A DNA stretch of 32,245 bases, taken from the NCBI GenBank assembly GCA_910579015.1, contig CAJTRO010000023.1, positions 1 to 32,245 of the forward strand, in the 5' to 3' direction. The notes beneath the pieces are model-generated. The model saw only the letters and a program-made list of their open reading frames with translations. It ran no database searches and was not told the origin of the DNA. Below, one piece after another: positions 22,836 through 32,233 of this stretch. The number at the start of each line of letters is the position of its first letter. Positions within the stretch are counted from its first letter, which is position 1. This DNA is from an uncultured Dorea sp. (GTDB taxonomy: Bacteria; Bacillota_A; Clostridia; Lachnospirales; Lachnospiraceae). The position numbers were made by a program, and so were the translations under genes.

Positions 22836-24308
22836 ATGGAGCAATATCATTTATACAAGGATATACAAGCCAGGACAAATGGAGAGATATACATAGGAGT
22901 CGTAGGTCCTGTAAGGACGGGAAAGTCTACATTTATCAAGCGGTTCATGGATGTACTGGTGCTGCCGAACATGGCGGATGAGCATGGGAAGGCCAGGACA
23001 AAGGATGAGCTTCCCCAGTCTGCGTCCGGGCGCACGATCATGACGACGGAGCCGAAGTTTGTTCCGAAGGAGGCGGCCGAGATCAGGCTGTCGGAGGATG
23101 TGGCGGTGAAGGTCAGGCTGATCGACTGTGTTGGATATATGGTGGAGGGGGCGTCCGGCCATTCAGAAGGCGGAGAGGAGCGTCAGGTGAAGACGCCGTG
23201 GTTCGATCATGAGATCCCTTTCACCAAGGCGGCGAGCATCGGGACGCGCAAGGTCATCCATGACCATGCAACGATCGGCGTCGTGGTGACGACGGACGGC
23301 AGTATCACGGACATTCCACGGGAGAACTACAGGGAAGGGACGGAAAAGACGATCCGGGAATTGCAGAGCATCGGCAAACCATTCGTGGTGCTGGTGAACT
23401 CGAAGAAGCCTTTTAGCGACGAGGCGAAAGAGACGGCTCTTGAATGGGAGCAGCAGTACGGCGTCAAGGCGGTCACGGTAAATTGTGAGCAGCTAAAGGA
23501 GGAGGATATCACCCGGATCATGGAGGCTGTGTTGTATGAGTTCCCGGTTTCCGAGGTTCAGTTCTTCATCCCGAAATGGGTGGAGATGCTGCCAAGAGAC
23601 CACAAGATCAAGCAGGAACTGCTGGTACATATCAAGGATATCTTAAACCGGTTCGGGGAGATCAGGGACGCGGCGGCCGGTATCGAATTGCCGGAGTGCA
23701 TGTACATAGAGGAGATGAAGGTGGACCATATCGAGATGGATACCGGATGTGTGAAGGTACGCATTGCCGTTGCTGAGAAATTCTACTATGAGATGCTGAG
23801 CGAGTTGACGGGAACCCATATCGCGGGACAGTATGAGCTGGTTGCGGCCATGAAGAACCTGTCGGAGCTTAAGGCGGAGTATGAGGGCGTCAGAGATGCA
23901 TTTGCGTCGGTGAGGATGCGTGGGTACGGGGTTGTAAGTCCCAAGAAAGAGGAGATCACGCTGGAGGAGCCCGCCATCATCAAGCAGGGGAATAAATACG
24001 GGGTTAAGATCCACTCGGAGGCGCCCTCGATTCATCTTATCCGTGCTAATATCGAGACGGAGATTGCGCCGATCGTGGGAAATGAACAACAGGCGCAGGA
24101 TCTGATCCGCTATATCAAGGATGCGAAGGAGAGTGAGGAAGGAATCTGGGGCACGAATATATTCGGGAAATCCATCGAGGAACTGGTGATGGACGGAATG
24201 CAGAATAAGATGGCTATGATCAATGACGAGAGTCAGGAGAAGCTCCAGGATACCATGCAGAAGATCGTGAACGACAGCAACGGCGGACTGGTGTGTATTA
24301 TCATCTGA
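22836..24308 (+). CDS. spoIVA: Stage IV sporulation protein A (spore coat morphogenetic ATPase)
   Basis: Mother-cell ATPase that polymerises on the forespore surface and anchors the spore coat. Length is 490 residues, close to the 492 of Bacillus subtilis. The N-terminal Walker A is GPVRTGKS (residues 24-31), followed by IDCVGYMVEGA (Walker B region) and FVVLVNSKKP; the C-terminus ends GGLVCIII, matching the family's hydrophobic tail that contacts SpoVM and the membrane. ATG 22836 follows GGAAGGGGCAGGA and is preferred over an earlier in-frame start inside the upstream permease. CATATATT at 22798-22805 is a possible sigma-E -10, but the -35 is unconvincing. The gene shows the organism makes endospores. 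Confidence 0.96.
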   Translation: MEQYHLYKDIQARTNGEIYIGVVGPVRTGKSTFIKRFMDVLVLPNMADEHGKARTKDELPQSASGRTIMTTEPKFVPKEAAEIRLSEDVAVKVRLIDCVGYMVEGASGHSEGGEERQVKTPWFDHEIPFTKAASIGTRKVIHDHATIGVVVTTDGSITDIPRENYREGTEKTIRELQSIGKPFVVLVNSKKPFSDEAKETALEWEQQYGVKAVTVNCEQLKEEDITRIMEAVLYEFPVSEVQFFIPKWVEMLPRDHKIKQELLVHIKDILNRFGEIRDAAAGIELPECMYIEEMKVDHIEMDTGCVKVRIAVAEKFYYEMLSELTGTHIAGQYELVAAMKNLSELKAEYEGVRDAFASVRMRGYGVVSPKKEEITLEEPAIIKQGNKYGVKIHSEAPSIHLIRANIETEIAPIVGNEQQAQDLIRYIKDAKESEEGIWGTNIFGKSIEELVMDGMQNKMAMINDESQEKLQDTMQKIVNDSNGGLVCIII

Positions 24309-24336
24309 GCATATAAAAGAATCATACAGGATCAGG

Positions 24337-24379
24337 CAAAAGGGTATCCCAAAGTGTGCGGCGGATATCCTTTTGTTTT
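24337..24379 (+). terminator. Intrinsic terminator after spoIVA
   Basis: CAAAAGGGTATCC (24337-24349) pairs with GGATATCCTTTTG (24363-24375) over 13 bp with one G-T wobble, followed by TTTTG. It separates spoIVA from the helicase gene. Confidence 0.75.
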
Positions 24380-24382
24380 GGG

Positions 24383-24412
24383 TTGTCACATCTTGATCAT
24401 GTGTGGTATGAT
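24383..24412 (+). promoter_or_regulatory. Promoter of the nuclease-helicase gene
   Basis: TTGTCA (24383-24388), 18-bp spacer, TATGAT (24407-24412). It starts just after the spoIVA terminator and about 80 bases before the helicase ATG. Confidence 0.55.
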
Positions 24413-24493
24413 ACTGATGTATGTCCGGTTCCTGTTGGGGAAATGTCTGAAAATGGAACCGGGAACTGTAAGAAGAACTGGGGGAGCGCAGAC

Positions 24494-26845
24494 ATGGAAC
24501 AGCCTGTCATCCGTATATCCGTGCGTAATCTGGTGGAGTTTATCCTGCGAAGCGGAGATATAGACAACAGAATAGCGGGAACAGATAAGGACGCCATGCA
24601 GATGGGCGGGAAGATCCACCGCAAGATTCAGAGGCAGATGGGGAGCGAGTACCATGCAGAGGTGCCCTTAAAGTGCGAGGTGCAGTGCGACGGCTTCGTT
24701 CTGGCGGTAGAGGGACGAGCAGACGGCGTGATCGACCGGCCGGACGGCGTGGTGATCGATGAGATCAAAGGCGTCTTTAAGGAACTGGAGTTTTTGAAGG
24801 AGCCGGTCTTAGTCCATCTGGCCCAGGCGAAGTGCTATGCGTATATCTATGCAGACCAGCACGGGCTTGAAGAGATCGGCGTCCAGATGACATACTGTAA
24901 TATGGATACGGAAGAGATCAAGCGTTTCCAGAGTGTCTTTTCCTTCGAGGCGCTTAGGGGCTGGTTCTTCGATGTGCTCGGCCGGTATGAGAGATGGGCG
25001 TCGCACCAGATCCGGTGGAAGGAGAAGCGGAACGCGTCCATCAAAGAACTGCGGTTTCCCTTTACATACCGGGAGGGGCAGAAAGATCTGGCGGCGTCCG
25101 TATACCGCACGATCCTGCGGAAGAAGAAGCTGTTCATACAGGCACCGACCGGCGTGGGGAAGACTATTTCGACTGTATTTCCCGCTGTAAAGGCGGTGGG
25201 AGAGGAATTGGGAGAGAAGATCTTCTACCTCACGGCGAAGACCATTACCCGCACGGTCGCCTGGCAGGCGTTCGAGACATTGCGGGAGCAGGTCCTTCGC
25301 ATGAAGGTGATCGTGCTGACTGCGAAGGAGAAGATCTGCTTCTGCGAAGAGACGAACTGCAATCCAGATTACTGCCCTTATGCCAGGGGACATTATGACA
25401 GGGTGAATGACGCGGTATATGAATTGATCACTTCCTCGGACGAGCTGAACAGGGAGATCCTTGAGGAGCAGGCAAGGAAATGGCAGGTATGCCCTCACGA
25501 GATGAGCCTGGATGTGTCGGAATGGGCGGACGCGGTGGTATGCGACTATAATTATGTATTTGATCCGAATGCGCATCTGCGCCGTTATTTTGGAGAGGGA
25601 AATAAAGGAGAGTATATCTTCCTCATTGACGAGGCGCACAATCTGGTGGAGCGCGGCAGGAGCATGTACAGCGCCGAACTTTATAAGGAAGATTTTCTCC
25701 GGATAAAGAGGCTGGTCAGGACAAAGGATGAGAAACTGGCAAAAAGGCTTGAGGAGTGTAACCGGCAGCTTCTTGAACTCAAGCGGGAATGCGTTGAGTA
25801 TCAGGTGCTGAACAGCGTGTCCCATATCTATCTGAAATTGACGGCTCTGCTGACGGAGACGGAGCGGTTTCTGGAGGAGTGCGAAGAGGAAGAGCTTCGG
25901 AAAGAAGTGCTGGATCTGTATTTTGCGGTAAGGATGTTCATCAATATCCACGACCGGCTGGATGAGAATTATATCATCTATTCGGAGCTTGGCGGGGACG
26001 GCAGGTTTATGCTTCGGCTTTTTTGCGTGAATCCGGCCAGATGCTTGCAGGAATTTCTGGATAAGGGAAACAGCACCGTGTTCTTCTCGGCAACTCTGCT
26101 TCCGATGCATTATTATAGGAAGCTTCTCAGTACAGCGAAGGAGGATTATGCGATCTATGCCGAGTCGCCGTTTGATGCAAAGAAGCAAAAGCTTCTTCTG
26201 GGGACGGACGTCAGCACGAAATATACCATGCGCGGCAAGGAGATGTATCTGCGGTATGCAAGATACCTGTTAGAGACGGTCCGTGCAAGGACGGGGAATT
26301 ATATGGCGTTTTTCCCTTCCTACCGGTTCATGGAAGAGGTGTATGAGGAATTTGTGAATATGCTGGATGACGAAGAAGAGATCGAGTATGTGATGCAGTC
26401 CCAGTATATGACGGAAGAGGCGAGGGAGATATTTCTTGAGAATTTCGAGGAGGCGAAGGAACACAGCCTTATGGGGTTCTGCGTGATGGGAGGGATATTC
26501 TCGGAAGGGATCGATCTGGCGGCGGACAAGCTGATCGGCGCGGTGATCGTCGGCACCGGGATTCCCCAGGTGTGTCGGGAGAGGGAACTTCTGAAGACGT
26601 ATTTTGACGGCCAGGGGCTTCGGGGGTTCGATTATGCGTATCTCTATCCGGGGATGAATAAGGTTATGCAGTCGGCGGGGAGAGTGATAAGGACAGACGA
26701 AGACAGAGGAGTGGTCCTTCTGTTGGATGAACGATTCCTTGACCGGCGGTATCAGGAGACCTTTCCGCGGGAGTGGAAAGGTTACGAACTCTGTCAGGCT
26801 AAGAATGCGGCAGATAGGATGCAGAAGTTCTGGGACAGCCTGTAA
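24494..26845 (+). CDS. PD-(D/E)XK nuclease fused to Rad3/XPD/DinG-type Fe-S helicase
   Basis: DNA-processing protein of 783 residues. Residues about 40-120 form a RecB/Cas4-like nuclease: His42, Asp77 (GRADG), Glu90 and Lys92 (DEIKG) and a QAKCYAY motif at 111-117. From about 190 a superfamily 2 helicase follows: Walker A APTGVGKT (217-224), a four-cysteine Fe-S set in CFCEETNCNPDYC, DEAH in FLIDEAHNLVERG, SATLLPMHYY and motif VI QSAGRVIRTDEDRG. The family unwinds DNA 5' to 3' using the Fe-S domain as a wedge; the added nuclease suggests an end-processing or repair role. ATG 24494 is chosen because GGGGGAG lies just upstream and it begins at the nuclease domain. The next gene starts 25 bases after the stop, so the two may be cotranscribed. 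Confidence 0.9.
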   Translation: MEQPVIRISVRNLVEFILRSGDIDNRIAGTDKDAMQMGGKIHRKIQRQMGSEYHAEVPLKCEVQCDGFVLAVEGRADGVIDRPDGVVIDEIKGVFKELEFLKEPVLVHLAQAKCYAYIYADQHGLEEIGVQMTYCNMDTEEIKRFQSVFSFEALRGWFFDVLGRYERWASHQIRWKEKRNASIKELRFPFTYREGQKDLAASVYRTILRKKKLFIQAPTGVGKTISTVFPAVKAVGEELGEKIFYLTAKTITRTVAWQAFETLREQVLRMKVIVLTAKEKICFCEETNCNPDYCPYARGHYDRVNDAVYELITSSDELNREILEEQARKWQVCPHEMSLDVSEWADAVVCDYNYVFDPNAHLRRYFGEGNKGEYIFLIDEAHNLVERGRSMYSAELYKEDFLRIKRLVRTKDEKLAKRLEECNRQLLELKRECVEYQVLNSVSHIYLKLTALLTETERFLEECEEEELRKEVLDLYFAVRMFINIHDRLDENYIIYSELGGDGRFMLRLFCVNPARCLQEFLDKGNSTVFFSATLLPMHYYRKLLSTAKEDYAIYAESPFDAKKQKLLLGTDVSTKYTMRGKEMYLRYARYLLETVRARTGNYMAFFPSYRFMEEVYEEFVNMLDDEEEIEYVMQSQYMTEEAREIFLENFEEAKEHSLMGFCVMGGIFSEGIDLAADKLIGAVIVGTGIPQVCRERELLKTYFDGQGLRGFDYAYLYPGMNKVMQSAGRVIRTDEDRGVVLLLDERFLDRRYQETFPREWKGYELCQAKNAADRMQKFWDSL

Positions 26846-26870
26846 TTACTGATTAAGGGAGGAAATGATC

Positions 26871-27632
26871 ATGGCAGATGATGTCAGGGCAGGATTGAGA
26901 ACAAGCAAAGGGACAAAAGGGAATCCATCGGCAATCGTAACGGAGATAACAGCCTCTGCGGCGATGCTTCTGTTGATCCTCGTCATGCTTCTTACCAGTT
27001 TTTGGCTGGTCATCTATGGGGATCCCGAGTACCGCTTCTACGAGAAGGAATACAGGAAATATAACGTGACAGATCCATTGGGAATGGAGCTTGAGGATGT
27101 GATGGAAGTGACGGACTATATGATGGATTATCTGATCGGAAGGGAAGAAGAGCTGTCCATAGTCACGGAGGTAGACGGCAGAAGCCAGGATTTCTTCAAT
27201 GAACAGGATCGTCTGCATATGGCGGATGTCAGGAACCTGTTCCTTGGCGGCCTGAAGATTAGGAATGTATGTGCGGTCATTGCAGTCCTTCTGACTGCGG
27301 GGCTTATGATCCGCAGGGAAGACTGTAAGCGTGTGCTTCCAAAGGCTTATACCCGGGCTGTGGTGATCCTTTTCGGAGTGATCGTACTGCTTGGGATTGC
27401 TTTTACAGTCGACTTTACCCGGTGTTTTACCATCTTCCACCAGATATTTTTCACCAATGACCTGTGGATGTTTGATCCCAGTGAAGATTATATGATTCGT
27501 ATGCTTCCGGAAGGCTTCTTTGCGGATATGGCTGCCAGGATCACAGCAGTATTTGTCGGAATGCTTCTCTTTGTGTGGGGGATCTTCTTCTTCATATCCC
27601 GCGGTAAAATCTTTCACAAAGAGCGGAAATAA
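26871..27632 (+). CDS. Integral membrane protein, DUF1461/TIGR01906 family
   Basis: Protein of 253 residues with about four membrane segments: AAMLLLILVMLLTSFWLVIYG near the N-terminus, CAVIAVLLTAGLMI and AVVILFGVIVLLGIAFTV in the middle, and a last one near the end. The outer loop after the first segment is acidic (EVTDYMMDYLIGREEEL). HQIFFTNDLWMFDPSEDYMIRMLPEGFF before the last segment is the hallmark of the DUF1461 family, whose function is unknown. ATG 26871 is preferred over ATG 26865 because GGGAGG (26857-26862) is 8 bases away from it. It is 25 bases downstream of the helicase gene. Confidence 0.85.
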   Translation: MADDVRAGLRTSKGTKGNPSAIVTEITASAAMLLLILVMLLTSFWLVIYGDPEYRFYEKEYRKYNVTDPLGMELEDVMEVTDYMMDYLIGREEELSIVTEVDGRSQDFFNEQDRLHMADVRNLFLGGLKIRNVCAVIAVLLTAGLMIRREDCKRVLPKAYTRAVVILFGVIVLLGIAFTVDFTRCFTIFHQIFFTNDLWMFDPSEDYMIRMLPEGFFADMAARITAVFVGMLLFVWGIFFFISRGKIFHKERK

Positions 27633-27634
27633 TT

Positions 27635-27662
27635 TTGATAATAGAAAGTTTTGTGTTACAAT
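27635..27662 (+). promoter_or_regulatory. Promoter of purL
   Basis: TTGATA (27635-27640), 16-bp spacer, TACAAT (27657-27662). It sits just after the DUF1461 gene and about 88 bases before the purL start. Confidence 0.6.
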
Positions 27663-27667
27663 ATATC

Positions 27668-27699
27668 TATCGGCAGCAGCCGTTTTGTGTATGCCGATA
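27668..27699 (+). promoter_or_regulatory. Leader hairpin before purL
   Basis: TATCGGCA (27668-27675) and TGCCGATA (27692-27699) form a perfect 8-bp stem with a 16-base loop at the very 5' end of the expected transcript. There is no T run, and no purine, PRPP or guanidine riboswitch core is seen. It may stabilise the mRNA or be an operator. Confidence 0.45.
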
Positions 27700-27749
27700 C
27701 CAGTAAATAACACCAATGACAGGTAGAACTCAGGTATGGAGGATGATTT

Positions 27750-30700
27750 ATGAGTGGTGTAAGAAGAGTATATGTAGAAAAGAAGAAAGGATTTGGGGTA
27801 CAGGCGCGGGAGCTTAAGAGTGAGATCAACAATTATCTGGGCATCAGCGGCGTGGATGATGTGAGGGTGCTGATCCGCTATGACGTGGAGAATATCTCTG
27901 ACGATACGTTTGTGAGGGCGTGTAACGGAGTGTTTGCGGAGCCGCCGGTGGATACGCTGTATCAGGAGGAGTTTCCGGTGACAGAGGCAGACCGGATCTT
28001 TTCGGTAGAATTTCTGCCGGGGCAGTTTGACCAGAGGGCAGATTCCGCCGTTCAGTGTGTGCAGTTTATCAGGGAGAACGAAAAGCCGGTGATCCGGACC
28101 GCCACGACCTATGTGATCCACGGAGCAGACGGGAGGATATCTGACGAGGAGTTTGAAGTGATCAAAGCCCACTGTATCAATCCGGTGGATTCCAGAGAGA
28201 CAGGGATGGAGAAGCCCGAGACGCTGGTGACACGTTTTGAAGAGCCTGAGGATGTGATCATTTTTGATGGATTTAAAGATATGGAAGAGGGTAAGCTCAG
28301 GGAATTGTACGATTCTCTGGGACTTGCTATGACCTTTAAGGATTTCCTCCATATCCAGAAATATTTTCACGGGGAAGAAGACAGGGATCCGTCTATGACG
28401 GAGATTCGTGTGCTGGATACTTACTGGTCCGATCACTGTCGTCATACGACCTTTTCCACGGAGCTTACAGAAGTTACCTTCGGGGAAGGAGACTACAATC
28501 AGCCGATCGAGGATACCTACCGTCAGTATCTCAGCGACCACAGCGAGATCTTTAAGGGCAGGGAGGATAAGTTTATCTGTCTGATGGATCTGGCGCTCAT
28601 GGCGATGCGCAGGCTTAAGAAGGAAGGGAAGCTTGAGGATCAGGAGGAGTCGGAGGAGATCAATGCATGCAGCATCGTTGTACCTGTCAGTGTGGACGGA
28701 GTGGAAGAAGAATGGCTTGTGAATTTCAAGAATGAGACGCACAACCACCCGACGGAGATCGAGCCTTTCGGAGGTGCGGCCACCTGTCTTGGGGGCGCGA
28801 TCCGCGATCCATTGTCAGGGCGTACATATGTATATCAGGCGATGCGCGTGACGGGAGCGGCAGATCCGACGGTATCCGCGGGCGATACGATGAAAGGCAA
28901 GCTTCCGCAGAAGAAGCTGGTCCGTGAGGCGGCCCGCGGCTACAGCTCCTACGGTAACCAGATCGGCCTTGCAACCGGGGCGGTGAAGGAGATCTATCAT
29001 CCCAATTATGCAGCCAAGCGTATGGAGATCGGCGCTGTGCTGGGAGCGGCGCCGCGGCGTGCGGTTATCCGTGAGACGTCGGATCCGGGAGATATCATCA
29101 TTCTTCTCGGCGGACGCACAGGAAGGGACGGCTGCGGCGGTGCGACCGGTTCTTCTAAGGTGCACACCGAGGAGTCCACGAAGACCTGCGGAGCGGAGGT
29201 TCAGAAGGGGAATCCGCCGACGGAGCGCAAGATCCAGCGTCTGTTCCGAAGAGAAGAGGTGAGCAGGCTCATCAAGAAGTGTAATGACTTCGGCGCGGGC
29301 GGCGTGTCTGTTGCAATCGGAGAGCTGGCGGACGGCTTAAGAGTGGATCTTGACAAGGTGCCGAAGAAGTATGCGGGACTTGACGGGACAGAGATTGCGA
29401 TCTCGGAGTCCCAGGAGCGTATGGCTGTCGTGGTCGATCCGGGGGATGTGGACGCCTTCATGGGATATGCCGCAGAGGAGAATCTGGAAGCGACCTGTGT
29501 CGCTGTGGTAACAAAGGAGCCAAGGCTTGTGCTGTTGTGGAGAGGGAAGGAGATCGTGAACCTGTCCCGTGCATTCCTTGATACCAACGGCGCCCATCAG
29601 GAGACCAGGGTTGCTGTGGATATCCCGAAGAGGAAGGACAGCATCCTGGTGAGAGAAGAGATCGGCTGCGTAAGGGAGAAGTGGCTTAGCGTCTTAAGGG
29701 ATCTGAACGTATGCTCACAGAAGGGGCTGGTTGAGATGTTCGACGGCTCGATCGGAGCCGGATCTGTGTTCATGCCTCACGGAGGGCAGTATCAGACGAC
29801 GGAGACGCAGGCTATGGCTGCGAAGCTTCCGGTACAGACGGGTGACTGTGATACCGTGACGATGATGAGTTATGGCTTCGATCCGTACCTGTCCACCTGG
29901 AGCCCGTTCCATGGAGCGATCTATGCAGTAACAGAGTCGGTGGCGAAGATTGTGGCGTCGGGCGGTGATTTTACCAGGATCCGGTTTACCTTCCAGGAGT
30001 ATTTCCGCAGGATGAGTGAGGAACCCAGCCGTTGGAGCCAGCCGTTTGCAGCGCTTTTGGGTGCCTATAGCGCCCAGATTGGGTTTGGACTGCCGTCTAT
30101 CGGAGGGAAGGACAGTATGTCGGGCACCTTCGAGGATATTGACGTTCCGCCGACGCTGGTGTCATTTGCGGTGGATGTGGCGAAGGAGGGCGACATCATC
30201 ACGCCGGAGCTTAAGAAGGCTAAGAGCAAGCTTGTGCAGCTTCGGATGATGGTGGATGAATACGACATCCCCGTCTACGAGAAGATGATGGAGCAGTACG
30301 GGAAGTTTACGCAGGATATCCGCGCCGGAAGGATCATCTCAGCTTATGCGGCCGACAGGCACGGCATTGCGGCCGCTGTCAGCAAGATGGCGTTTGGCAA
30401 CCGTATGGGTGTTAAGATCGAGCACAACGTGGACGAGAGGGATCTCTTTGCACCGGCGTTCGGGGATCTGATAGCGGAAGTGCCGGAAGGAAAAGTGGGA
30501 GGGCTTGGCATTACCTACACGGTGATCGGTGAAGTGACGGATGACGCCTGCATTTCTTATAGAGATATGTCGATTCCGATCTGTGAGGCAGAGGCGGCAT
30601 GGAAGGAGACGCTTGAGAAGGTATTCCCGACCAATTCCGGCGCGCCCGGTCAGGAGGAGAAGATCGAAAGAGGGCTGTATGACACGAAGGATATCCATAT

Positions 30701-31517
30701 CTGCAATCATAAGATTGCGGTGCCGACCGTATTTATCCCGGTGTTCCCGGGGACAAATTGTGAGTATGACAGTGCGAAGGCGTTCGAACGCGCCGGAGCA
30801 AAGACAATTGTCAAGGTATTCAAGAACATGAGCGCCGCTGACATTGTTGATTCGGTGGAGGTATTCGAGAAGGCTGTTGACCAGTCCCAGATCATCATGT
30901 TCCCGGGCGGCTTCAGCGCAGGCGACGAACCGGATGGTTCCGCGAAGTTTTTCGCGACAGCCTTCCAGAATGCGAAGCTTAAGGAGGCTGTGGAGCGTCT
31001 GCTGAATGAGCGTGACGGGCTGGTGCTTGGCATCTGCAACGGCTTCCAGACGCTTGTGAAGCTGGGATTGATCCCGGGCGGAGAGATCACCGGGCAGAAT
31101 GCGGATTCACCGACGCTGACCTACAATGCCATCGGACGGCATATTTCCAAGATGGTATACACGAAGGTGGTGTCGAACAAGTCGCCGTGGCTTGCGAAGG
31201 CAGAGCTTGGCGGAGTATACACGAATCCGGCATCCCATGGAGAAGGGAGATTCGTGGCGAATGCCGAATGGATTGAGAAGCTGTTTGCGAATGGACAGGC
31301 GGCTACACAATACTGCGATCCTGCGGGCAATGTTTCGATGGATGAAGAGTGGAATGTGAATGGATCCTGCTGCGCGATCGAGGGTGTCACGAGCCCTGAC
31401 GGGCGCGTGCTTGGCAAGATGGCTCATTCTGAGAGGCGCGCAAGGAATGTGGCGGTAAATATCTACGGGGAGCAGGACATCAAGATCTTTGAATCCGGAG
31501 TTGACTATTTTAAATAA
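27750..31517 (+). CDS. purL: Phosphoribosylformylglycinamidine synthase, single-chain form
   Basis: Purine synthesis enzyme converting FGAR, glutamine and ATP to FGAM in the cytoplasm; 1255 residues. The synthase domain has DTYWSDHCRHTTF and NHPTEIEPFGGAATCLGGAIRD, and a second related half follows from about residue 600. The C-terminal glutaminase domain starts at VFIPVFPGTNCEYD, with nucleophile Cys in LGICNGFQTL and the His-Glu pair in SHGEGRF. Many Firmicutes split this activity into PurS, PurQ and PurL; the long fused form seen here is the clade found in many Clostridia. ATG 27750 follows TATGGAGGATG. No other pur gene is adjacent. Confidence 0.96.
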   Translation: MSGVRRVYVEKKKGFGVQARELKSEINNYLGISGVDDVRVLIRYDVENISDDTFVRACNGVFAEPPVDTLYQEEFPVTEADRIFSVEFLPGQFDQRADSAVQCVQFIRENEKPVIRTATTYVIHGADGRISDEEFEVIKAHCINPVDSRETGMEKPETLVTRFEEPEDVIIFDGFKDMEEGKLRELYDSLGLAMTFKDFLHIQKYFHGEEDRDPSMTEIRVLDTYWSDHCRHTTFSTELTEVTFGEGDYNQPIEDTYRQYLSDHSEIFKGREDKFICLMDLALMAMRRLKKEGKLEDQEESEEINACSIVVPVSVDGVEEEWLVNFKNETHNHPTEIEPFGGAATCLGGAIRDPLSGRTYVYQAMRVTGAADPTVSAGDTMKGKLPQKKLVREAARGYSSYGNQIGLATGAVKEIYHPNYAAKRMEIGAVLGAAPRRAVIRETSDPGDIIILLGGRTGRDGCGGATGSSKVHTEESTKTCGAEVQKGNPPTERKIQRLFRREEVSRLIKKCNDFGAGGVSVAIGELADGLRVDLDKVPKKYAGLDGTEIAISESQERMAVVVDPGDVDAFMGYAAEENLEATCVAVVTKEPRLVLLWRGKEIVNLSRAFLDTNGAHQETRVAVDIPKRKDSILVREEIGCVREKWLSVLRDLNVCSQKGLVEMFDGSIGAGSVFMPHGGQYQTTETQAMAAKLPVQTGDCDTVTMMSYGFDPYLSTWSPFHGAIYAVTESVAKIVASGGDFTRIRFTFQEYFRRMSEEPSRWSQPFAALLGAYSAQIGFGLPSIGGKDSMSGTFEDIDVPPTLVSFAVDVAKEGDIITPELKKAKSKLVQLRMMVDEYDIPVYEKMMEQYGKFTQDIRAGRIISAYAADRHGIAAAVSKMAFGNRMGVKIEHNVDERDLFAPAFGDLIAEVPEGKVGGLGITYTVIGEVTDDACISYRDMSIPICEAEAAWKETLEKVFPTNSGAPGQEEKIERGLYDTKDIHICNHKIAVPTVFIPVFPGTNCEYDSAKAFERAGAKTIVKVFKNMSAADIVDSVEVFEKAVDQSQIIMFPGGFSAGDEPDGSAKFFATAFQNAKLKEAVERLLNERDGLVLGICNGFQTLVKLGLIPGGEITGQNADSPTLTYNAIGRHISKMVYTKVVSNKSPWLAKAELGGVYTNPASHGEGRFVANAEWIEKLFANGQAATQYCDPAGNVSMDEEWNVNGSCCAIEGVTSPDGRVLGKMAHSERRARNVAVNIYGEQDIKIFESGVDYFK

Positions 31518-31530
31518 AAGATGGGATCAG

Positions 31531-31555
31531 AAAAGGGAGTGCTTAGCACTCCCTT
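31531..31555 (-). terminator. Terminator hairpin between purL and the PilZ gene
   Basis: AAGGGAGTGC (31533-31542) and GCACTCCCTT (31546-31555) form a perfect 10-bp stem around TTA. Read on the minus strand it is followed by TTTT, so it serves the PilZ gene best; its first bases overlap that gene's stop codon. For purL the stem is present but no T run follows. Confidence 0.7.
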
Positions 31556-32159
31556 ACCACATCTTATTCAATTGCTGGCGGTAAACGAACTGACGGATCT
31601 CGCGTTCCACACTCTTCGGAACGTCAATGAACTTGCATCCATAACCATAATGATTATCACGGATGAGCGTCTCCCTCAGTATCGCCGCACGTATCTCTTG
31701 AGGAGTCTTTGTAAAATAATACTGGAACTGGAATTCATCGTCTACGGCAAGGCGCGTATTGGTAGTCAGATAGATACCGCCTACGCTGATATTCTGGATG
31801 ACACCGGTAAAATGTCCGACCTTTTCTGAGATAAAATTCGCTTCCTTTACAAGCCTGACACGGAGCTCCTTCTGTCTTTGCAGGATCTCTATCATCTCAA
31901 GGATCTTGCAGTCGGCCGACCATGGCTCAAGTATGTATGGATCGGTATTCTTCCTTATCTCAAGTTCGCAGAAGGTCTTTACATAGCCGACCTGGCTGTC
32001 GCAAAAGTCCACCTCAAGGCGGTCTGTCTTCATACCCAGTACGTTATTGTCATCGAAAAACAAAATAATTCTCTCATCTATGCAGTTGACCCTTGCTTTT
32101 ACCTTGACATCGGCCTCTGCACCGTTAATAATGCATGTGTTGCAGTTCTTTAGAATCAT
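31554..32159 (-). CDS. PilZ domain protein (probable c-di-GMP receptor)
   Basis: Cytoplasmic protein of 201 residues. The C-terminal PilZ domain has the two c-di-GMP-binding motifs: RxxxR in RQKELRVRLVKE at about residues 94-105 and N-x-S-x-G-G in IQNISVGGIYL at about 121-131. GCKFIDVPKSVEREIRQFVYRQQ completes the barrel and final helix. The N-terminal 90 residues look like a YcgR-N-type barrel that helps dimerise or bind partners. In Clostridia such proteins link c-di-GMP to motility or surface behaviour. It is convergent with purL and has its own promoter at 32205-32233. No flagellar or cyclase gene is in the window. Confidence 0.85.
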   Translation of the reverse strand: MILKNCNTCIINGAEADVKVKARVNCIDERIILFFDDNNVLGMKTDRLEVDFCDSQVGYVKTFCELEIRKNTDPYILEPWSADCKILEMIEILQRQKELRVRLVKEANFISEKVGHFTGVIQNISVGGIYLTTNTRLAVDDEFQFQYYFTKTPQEIRAAILRETLIRDNHYGYGCKFIDVPKSVEREIRQFVYRQQLNKMW

Positions 32160-32204
32160 AACTCACAAAAAACCCCCTTGTAAAGTACCAATTTCGCTGA
32201 ATTA

Positions 32205-32233
32205 ATTTTATCATGCTGACAATTGAATTGCAA
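32205..32233 (-). promoter_or_regulatory. Promoter of the PilZ gene
   Basis: On the minus strand TTGCAA (32228-32233), 17-bp spacer, TAAAAT (32205-32210). An AAGGGGG stretch follows before the ATG at 32159, somewhat far from it. Confidence 0.55.

Noticed and set aside
24356..24493. 46-codon N-terminal extension of the helicase gene
   Set aside because: It would cover the spoIVA terminator side and the promoter at 24383-24412, and ATG 24494 has a good ribosome site.
24809..26188. Open frame of 459 codons on the minus strand
   Set aside because: Wholly antisense to the nuclease-helicase gene, rich in Leu, Arg and His as shadow frames are, with no recognisable motif.
26853..28748. Open frame of 631 codons on the minus strand
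   Set aside because: It runs antisense across the DUF1461 gene and the start of purL, both firmly identified on the plus strand, and shows no family features; a shadow of GC-rich codon bias.
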